Source: Paramecium sonneborni
Lineage: Eukaryota; Ciliophora; Oligohymenophorea; Peniculida; Parameciidae
Length of the DNA: 64,000 nucleotides
Assembly (NCBI GenBank): GCA_905182985.1
Contig: CAJJDN010000009.1
Coordinates: forward strand, 124,770 to 188,769
Direction: 5' to 3'
In this document: positions 57,502 to 64,000 of the stretch, piece by piece
How positions within the stretch are numbered: the first letter of the stretch is position 1
Layout: each line of letters starts with the position of its first letter
Notes under the pieces: generated by a model
Database searches by the model: none
Told to the model about the DNA's origin: nothing
Seen by the model: only the letters and a program-made list of their open reading frames with translations
Made by a program: the position numbers and the translations under genes

Positions 57502-58687
57502 TAGCATAGATAACAAAACTACAATTCCAAAATGAATCTAATTTAAGGCTGAACATCTTCCATTTCTTTTTGACAAAGCGTTTTCTTAATCAAAAGTTCC
57601 ATCAAATAGTACAAGATTAACCGATGAGCACATTAAAAATAAGATTATTAACCCAATAATTGAAATTATTTAATCTATGACTAATAAACCTTACCAACAT
57701 TTTTAATTTTAAAAGTCATCCATGTATCCATTTGTACAACTGATTGGAAACTAAATTATTTCAATAAAATAATTACTGTGAATAAGAATAATATTGGTAT
57801 ATAAAGTATGGTACTGAATACAAATGTCATGTATTTTAATATGTTAATTTATAATTGAACTGGATCTTTCTGATTTACTATAAATATTATTGATATTAAA
57901 AATAAGAACACCCAAAAACTTATCAATGCAATTGAAACATAAATTACAACTTGAACTGCACTATAATCCTAATTCAACAAATAATGAGTAAAATTAAAAT
58001 ATCCAAATATTTAAGTCAATATTTCTGCATTATTGTCCTACCATACTGATACAATCTTTATACAATAATTCTTATACCATATGATGGAATTTGAAATAAT
58101 TTATTTGCATCAAAGTAATTAGCATTGCTATACAATGCACTATTATCGATTAATTTTAATCCCGAACCATCAAATATATTAATCGATATACTGAGTTTTA
58201 AGTGTTGGATTCTAATGATTTATCTGTCAGATTTTTTCCATCCTCTGACATTATTAAAAATATAAATATATTATCTAATTGTTATAAAAATAAACAAAAA
58301 TTTCATTAGAATGATATCGATCTTTCTGGTATTAAATTTTATGAAATTGTCTGATCAGGCAATGTTTTTAATATCCTCTCTCTTATTTTTTTCAACGGTA
58401 CTTTTGGATAAACGTACTTATCTTAAAATAATAGTTTATTTTAAGGTCTATAATATTTCTCAATATTTTAAAGTAATTCGATCATTGAAATATCTAATTT
58501 TTTAGTATGCATCAATATTTATAAAAAATTACTTAATTGACTATGATTATTTTTTGTAAATTCTCTTAAATATTCATAAACTGGTATCTCGATTACTTCA
58601 GGCTATTGAAGATGAATTAATTTAATTTCTTTAATTAATTCGCATTAGTGTTCTATTTCTTCTTGTTGTAGTTTTAAAGTAATTTTC
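57502..58687. repeat. Artefactual second copy of 56315-57500
   Basis: Contains the first 750 bp of the PAS gene again (57502-58251, minus strand, open at the left) and the 3' half of the coiled-coil gene. It ends exactly at the base matching the last one before the N. Confidence 0.95.
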
Positions 58688-58961
58688 ATATTTTGATATT
58701 TTTTTATTAGTTGCATGTACTTGTAACAAACCTGATCATATTGGATTTATAGTTATTTCACATGATGTTACAATTCTTTGTATTCTTGAGCACTTTAAAT
58801 CATCTTATAAAATACATGGCTGAATTAGGTTTTTCAATAATTATAGTATTACTAATTGGTGCTATATTCATTGCTCTGTATATCTTTTTATCTAAATATT
58901 AGAAACAACTTTAAATGTTGTCGTGTAACTACTTTATATCAAAATCCCTTAATTCGCTCAT
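58303..58961 (-). CDS. Small coiled-coil protein of unknown function (211 aa)
   Basis: 211 residues with one 23-nt intron (58793-58815); the spliced length is a multiple of three. It starts MSELRDFDIKQLHDNIQSC. The middle is a coiled coil (QEYKELQHHVKQLQIQYDQV, LKLQQEEIEHQCELIKEIK). The C-terminal part is compact (YLREFTKNNHSQLSNFLQIL, VYPKVPLKKIRERILKTLP) and ends SISFQ. No membrane segment or signal peptide. Composition and codon use look like a genuine gene. It could be a cytoskeletal or basal-body component, but nothing in the sequence proves this. Frame-compatible sequence continues upstream, so it might be the 3' part of a longer gene (next entry). Confidence 0.6.
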
Positions 58962-60000
58962 TTTTTCTGCTAATTAGATTATTATATTAGTTAGAATTAT
59001 TTTTATCAAAATAACATAAGAATAAATAAATAAATTAAGTTCTTTCCAATCAATATATATATGTTATTAAGCAACTTTTGTTTTTTCTTCAGAATGTTAA
59101 TCATCTAATTGCTTTTTGGTTTTTTATGGAGTGGAATTTGAATTTTAGGATTCTGATTTCTTCTCTATTTTAAAATCTGATTATTTCACTATAAATTATT
59201 ATTATTTCTCTTCTGTTAAATTTTTGATTGAGTTTTCTGCTCTAATTAAAATTATCTTGAATATGTTGTTTTAACTTATTTCTAGTTTCTGTTCCTTTAA
59301 GGGTCGCTTTTACTTTATCATATTATATTGTTGTCAATTACTCTTTAATTAAGAATTTCTAATATAATTTAATTTAGATTTTTTTTTATCTTACCATGAA
59401 ATAACAAATTATAAAAAGCTTTCTGTTATTCTTAACTGCTTCATCAGATAAATCTAAATCAAAAGGCTCCTAAATTTAGTATTGAATTTTGTTTACTCAT
59501 TTTCTCTTTAAATTTTATTATTGATGTATTATCCTATATTTTATGTCTTTAAATTAATTTTGACTAGATTGAATAAAAAATATTGAATTTCTCATTCTAC
59601 TGTGGTCAAAACCAATTTACTGTTAAATTGTTTTGTCATGTTCTATAAATTTCTTTACAGCTTTTATGAAATTTTGGCTAATTAAATTAATTAAAAGAAA
59701 TGGCTAGACATTATTTTTATCTTTATTTTAAAGTTAATTAAATTACTCAATATCTTAATCAATTCTCTAAATTTATCAACCTTTTTCTTTATTACGTTAT
59801 TCAGAAAATATTTTTTTTTAATTAGAAATACTTGGTTATAATTCGTAATCATTCATCAAATACATAAATCTAAATGAGTTCTAGTTCTTATTTTTAATCT
59901 TTATTTAGGTTCTTAGGATAAATTTCAAAATACTAATTTTGTGCTTTTTTTATATCTAATTTTTTTAATCTATAATAAGAGTTCCGCTTAATAGCAAATG
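58962..60000 (-). CDS. Probable hypothetical gene, exon structure unresolved
   Basis: Several protein-like stretches on the minus strand: VDKFRELIKILSNLINF and QNMTKQFNSKLVLTTVE (about 59640-59800), EPFDLDLSDEAVKNNRKLF (about 59420-59480), KVKATLKGTETRNK and, after a likely 34-nt intron, ENSIKNLTEEKQQQFIVKQS and KKQLDDQHSEEKTKVAQ (about 59060-59260). TGA codons between them call for introns that I could not place with certainty. The last segment runs without TGA into the start of the coiled-coil gene, so the two may be one gene. Rich in Lys, Glu and Gln; no family recognised. The start may be near 59880. Confidence 0.4.
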
Positions 60001-60113
60001 AGTCAAAAAGATTGTAATCGTCATCATTAAAAAAAAATTAATAATTAAAATTTTAATAACTCAAATTCTCTTTTCGTGTTTAAACCTTAATCATAATATT
60101 AAAATACTCAATA

Positions 60114-62538
60114 ATGAAATTAGCAACTATTTTAAGAAGATTAGACATATTTGGTGTTCCAATAACTTTAATTGGATTTAATCGTCTAAAATATCAAACT
60201 AAATTAGGAGGATTAGTAAGTTTAGCATTAGTTGGTTGGCTCACTTACAATATTATTTTGTAATTTGTTTCTTTAATATCTAAAAACAAATTGCTTGTAA
60301 CTACAAATACAATATTTAGTGATAATCCATCATTAATTGAGTTAAATTCATAAAATTTCATGTTTGCTCTTTAAATCAGATAATCTAATTATATCGATGT
60401 ATTCTTATTAATCTTAATTTAAGAAACCTTATTTTACCTTTAAACTGGAACATTTATCAGTGACAGATGGAGTAAACAAAACATCTAAAATAATACCTTT
60501 TACAAAATGCACAATTAAAGATTTTGAAAATCTATATTTTTATAATAAAGACATGTTTGAATAGTTATTATTCAACAATTTCTCAGATTGGGTTTGTCCT
60601 TAATTTGGTAATACAACTTATGCCTTATAAGGAAAATTTGGTGCTAAATTATTTCAATATTTGAAAATTTCTGCTTTTCCTTGTAAACCTGGACAATATG
60701 ATTATAATTATTCATGCCCTAGTACTGAAGAAACAATTGAATTCATGAACAAAATAGATGGTGAACTTAACATAAATCTAATGATAACTAATGTTAATGT
60801 CAATACTGCATAGACTAATAGTTATACTGGATTCTTAGATAGAGATTATTACATGCTTTTAAATCCATTAAAATAATTTGGATCTGTTGATATGTTCCTT
60901 AGAAATTGGGATGTTTACACAAATCCATCTATAATTGATGATGGAACTGATTATGAATTTTAAAACTATGTTGTTTTGGAGAAACAAGAGACCTCAGAAA
61001 AATAAACTTATCATGAATATGATATCACTACAGATTAAGAAATAGCTAAATTATTCTTTAGAACTAGTTAGTATTCTTTATACACAAAAAGAAATTATGT
61101 AAGCATAGGAGACTTCTTAGCTTATGTAGGTGGAATATTTGGATCCTTATATACAATAGGCTCATTATTTATGTCCATCTATGCTTATGAGTAATTGTGG
61201 TTAAAGTTGTTTAAGGTTCATTATAATTTAATTGCTTACGATCAAAATTGTAGATCTCTCAATGAAATTATTAAAAATAAATTTTCTCAAGAAAATATTT
61301 TAATACCTAATATGAAATCTTTCTTATTATTCTTTACTAAATAAGGCATAAAGAACATTAAAACATATATTCAATCATAGACTATTATCATGGAAGATTT
61401 AAGCGTTGTTAACTATTTAAAAACAGTTAAAGATTTATAAAAAATAAAAAAAATACTTTTTAATGAAAAACAAACCTAAATTTTGGATCTCTATAATAAA
61501 GAAACCATTGCCATAACAAAGTACTAGGCTTAACATTCTCATAAATTGGAAAAAGGAAAAAAATTTTTATATGGGTAACATTTTTAAGATCATACACTTT
61601 AGACACTTAGGAAAATCATAGATCAATATTAGAATCTACTCTATGATAAAGATAAATTTCAACTGAAAATTACTTAAAGGTTAATCAATATTTTTGATAC
61701 TGATTTTTAAGATGTTATTAATAATTGGGAAAATGGCTATTATCAGTTGAAAACTCTTAATACAACAAATTATGATAATGTTTAAACTAATAGAGCAACT
61801 CAATTATCACAATAATTTGCTATTTCAAAAGATATTACCAAAATAATTAGTTTCAGAAATTAATTTACACTTACTAATACTGAAGTAGAAAGTTTGTTAA
61901 AAACATTATTATTTAAAAAACAAACGTTATATCTTGATGAGAATTTTAATATTTAATATGAAGTATTAATTAATCATGAATAAGAAAAAATAAATTACAT
62001 TCTAACCATACATAATAAATTTCAATAATATTAACTAGATATTAAATAAAATGATATATTAATTCAACATTAATTTACAGCCCGAAAACATAAAATAGAA
62101 TGCAATCTAATGAAAAATTAAACAATTTCTCTTTTAGATTTAATAAATTGTTCTTTAGAAATTAATATTAACTCTAATTATAATATATTTTTAAACTGCT
62201 CTCTTAATGCTAATATCAATTATCAATTAAAAATTATTAACATACCAAAAGAGTTCAGAACTCATTATTATATTTATTTAGATGATTACAATAAAGATAA
62301 ATTTTAATTACTTCTAGCACTTTTAAATCATCAGAAATTTCTGATATCAAATTTTGAGAATTTTGAATTTATGTTTTAATTTGATTAAAATGGACAAAGT
62401 GCATAATATATTGAAATGTTTATGAATTGGCCTAATAATGAATTAATTTTGAATGAACAAATTATTTCCAATAAGCCATACGTCCAATTTTTATAAGTGC
62501 TTTATGATATTATCATACTTTATTTGTAAAATAGATGA
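60114..62538 (+). CDS. Ciliate-type two-TM membrane protein with large extracytosolic domain
   Basis: 799 residues with one intron (60399-60423). It starts LRRLDIFGVPITLIGFNRLK, a beginning I associate with a large, unnamed ciliate membrane-protein family. TM1 lies at about 33-55 (GGLVSLALVGWLTYNIILQF). A 260-residue domain with a few Cys and N-glycosylation sites follows (NKTS, NFSD, NTTY). TM2 is at about 322-348 (FLAYVGGIFGSLYTIGSLFM). The remaining 450 residues are presumably cytosolic: Gln/Lys/Asn-rich helices, then a more compact part with scattered Cys. Two TM segments near both ends of the first half put N- and C-termini on the same side. Function unknown. Confidence 0.7.
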
Positions 62539-62872
62539 GATATAAATAATATTTTAATATAAATTTTATTATTTGAACAAATCTAAATCATAAATATATC
62601 AATTTTAATATATAAGAATTTCAATTAACTAAAATCTTTCCCATTTGTTTCCAATCTAATTTTATTTTATTTTTAAAAAAGGACAAAACAATAAACTATA
62701 GCGATAATTTTATGTCTTTTCATAAAAATAATTCATTACCCACTAAAATAAATTATTTTATTTGATTCTTTTTTTTCCAAGATTATGAAAGGTAATTTAA
62801 TTAAATATGAAAAGTAATGATAAAAAGAAAAGAATCTGATGAATCATCAAAATTATAAAATTAGTTTATTTT
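62539..62872. other. Convergent 3' spacer
   Basis: About 330 bp, strongly AT-rich, between two convergent stops. Nothing else recognised. Confidence 0.4.
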
Positions 62873-63170
62873 TCACCCTTTAAAATTTATTTTTACTTAC
62901 TCTGCTTGATCCATATTTCTCTATCTTCTTGCCTCATCATCCATTTATATTTTTGTCATCTAATATTAGATGACCCATTTATCATACCGATATTTATCAA
63001 TGTCTATAAAATAATTTACCTGCACATAATAGGGCATCTGATTCAAAATCACTTTATTTTGCTTCAAATCTCATATTTTTCAAATATTCAGATTAAAAAA
63101 ATAGCTTAAGTTTCGAAATAATTCCATTGTTTGTAAAAATTTAATCAAAGTTTAAATAGTGTTTTTTCAT
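62873..63170 (-). CDS. Small hypothetical protein (about 91 aa)
   Basis: The frame starts MKKHYLNFDQIFTNNG, continues through FEAKQSDFESDALL, and after one intron ends in IDKYRYDKWVIQ, then MDDEARRQRNMDQAEQ and INFKG. The intron is either 22 nt with a GTG start or 16 nt with a GTA start; both are unusual, and both restore the same frame. The second half is a charged helix. No family recognised. The alternation of polar and aromatic residues and the clean downstream frame argue for a real gene. Confidence 0.45.
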
Positions 63171-63615
63171 TCTAAAAATATCTTATACCCCAAAAATAAA
63201 GACTGAAAGTTTTTTATTTATTATATGATAAACTTTTCTCCTTTTATAAAGAGTCCTTCAGTGAAAAGGTTGGACGCTTAGTTAGAAGATACAATGTAAA
63301 ATAATTAGTAAACTATTTTCATTTATATCTACGATATATATAATTATTTATTGTATATTTATCAGATATCTTTTTACGATTTATTTTTTTTTTATTTACA
63401 ATTTCAAAGACTAAAGTACTTTTATGCTGTTATAAATTATTTTATTTAATTAATACACAAAGTTACTCAACTTAACTGTGATTTAAGATCAATATAGATC
63501 TAATTTAATCTTTATTTGATACATTCATAACACAGATAAAAATGAATGAAAAGTTATACATTTTCTCAAAATAATTATAAAATAATAATGATATTTATAA
63601 AGAATATATAAGATT
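63171..63615. other. AT-rich spacer
   Basis: About 445 bp without a convincing reading frame; it probably contains divergent promoters for the small gene on the left and the coiled-coil gene on the right. Confidence 0.35.
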
Positions 63616-64000
63616 ATGAAAGGGAAGTCTAAAGATTAATTATCAACAAATATCTAAGTGTATTTCTATGATAGAGAATAAATAGCTAAAAATGAAGCAG
63701 TAAAATCAAACTGTACAAAAAGAGCTGTAATAATATGCAAAAAATAATGATTTTGAAAAATGAATACATTGTAAGAAGAATGCGCACAAGTAAATTATTT
63801 TATATTAAAAGAGAGATTTAGAATAATTAATTTAGAATGCTGAATAACAGTTGCAAGATCATAGAAAAAAAATGAGTAATTCTGATAGAATTTAATTACT
63901 AAGTTAGTGTTATATAATTTAAAACCATGATAATATTTATTTCAATTTAAGTTGTAATTAGTTTTTAAACAAATTTCTAAAACATAGTGTAATTGTAATA
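63616..64000 (+). CDS. Partial coiled-coil gene at right edge
   Basis: ATG at 63616, then Lys/Gln-rich coiled-coil segments in two frames (MIENKQLKMKQQNQTVQKEL; further on MNTLQEECAQ and, after a probable 22-nt intron, RDLEQLIQNAEQQLQDHRKK). The window ends inside the gene. The exon joins near 63650 and 63750 are unresolved. No family assignment is possible. Confidence 0.35.

Noticed and set aside
62990..63060. tRNA-like hairpin with a TTG anticodon-like loop
   Set aside because: No acceptor or T-arm pairing and no B-box fit around it; the stretch reads as coding sequence of the small minus-strand gene.

Overview
This is macronuclear DNA of a ciliate, almost certainly a Paramecium species. 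TAA and TAG are read through everywhere as glutamine and every gene stops at TGA. Introns are tiny (about 20-34 nt, nearly all GTA...TAG/AAG/CAG), AT content is very high, and spacers between genes are often 20-60 bp. Two lineage markers are present: a trichocyst matrix protein (32029-33171) and a giant GPI-anchored Paramecium surface antigen (12335-21066). All calls below use the ciliate code; standard-code reading frames here are mostly shadows.

Layout, left to right. A cyclic-nucleotide-gated K+ channel, cut by the window edge (2-3204, +). An acid ceramidase/NAAA-type amidase (3239-4367, -) beside a decayed paralogue (4454-5568, -). eIF2D (5678-7734, -). A small unknown ORF (9154-9423, +). 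A Bre1-type RING E3 (9858-11905, +). The surface antigen (12335-21066, -). Two M14 carboxypeptidases, one secreted and one of the cytosolic tubulin-deglutamylase type (21585-24342, +). A RING-PHD protein (-) divergent from an amino-acid transporter (+) (24468-27871). INO80 ATPase (27942-31449, -). The trichocyst protein (+). Prp8 (33194-40243, -). A tail-anchored vWA protein with a long repeat array (40812-45395, +). Then an enoyl-CoA isomerase, PTEN, a multipass membrane protein and a PP2A scaffold subunit (45432-51463, mostly -). A broken C2-like reading frame (51478-52443, +). A very large multi-TM PAS protein (52073-57064, -). A coiled-coil protein (58303-58961, -), a poorly resolved gene (about 58962-60000, -), a ciliate-type two-TM protein (60114-62538, +) and two small genes at the right edge.

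The assembly has four joints marked by N (7972-7999, 16615, 25617, 57501). At each one the sequence right of the N repeats exactly the last 0.9-1.3 kb left of it. These are unmerged contig overlaps, not biological duplications. They create false second copies of eIF2D (5' part), RING-PHD, the transporter 5' end, the PAS protein 5' end and the coiled-coil gene 3' end, and they break the frame of the surface antigen.

The genes do not form one pathway. They are a compact run of housekeeping genes (translation, splicing, chromatin, phosphatase/PTEN signalling, fatty-acid oxidation) mixed with ciliate cell-surface, secretory and channel genes. Where I traced splicing by hand, removing the proposed introns gave an uninterrupted frame whose length is a multiple of three, which is the main support for the gene models.
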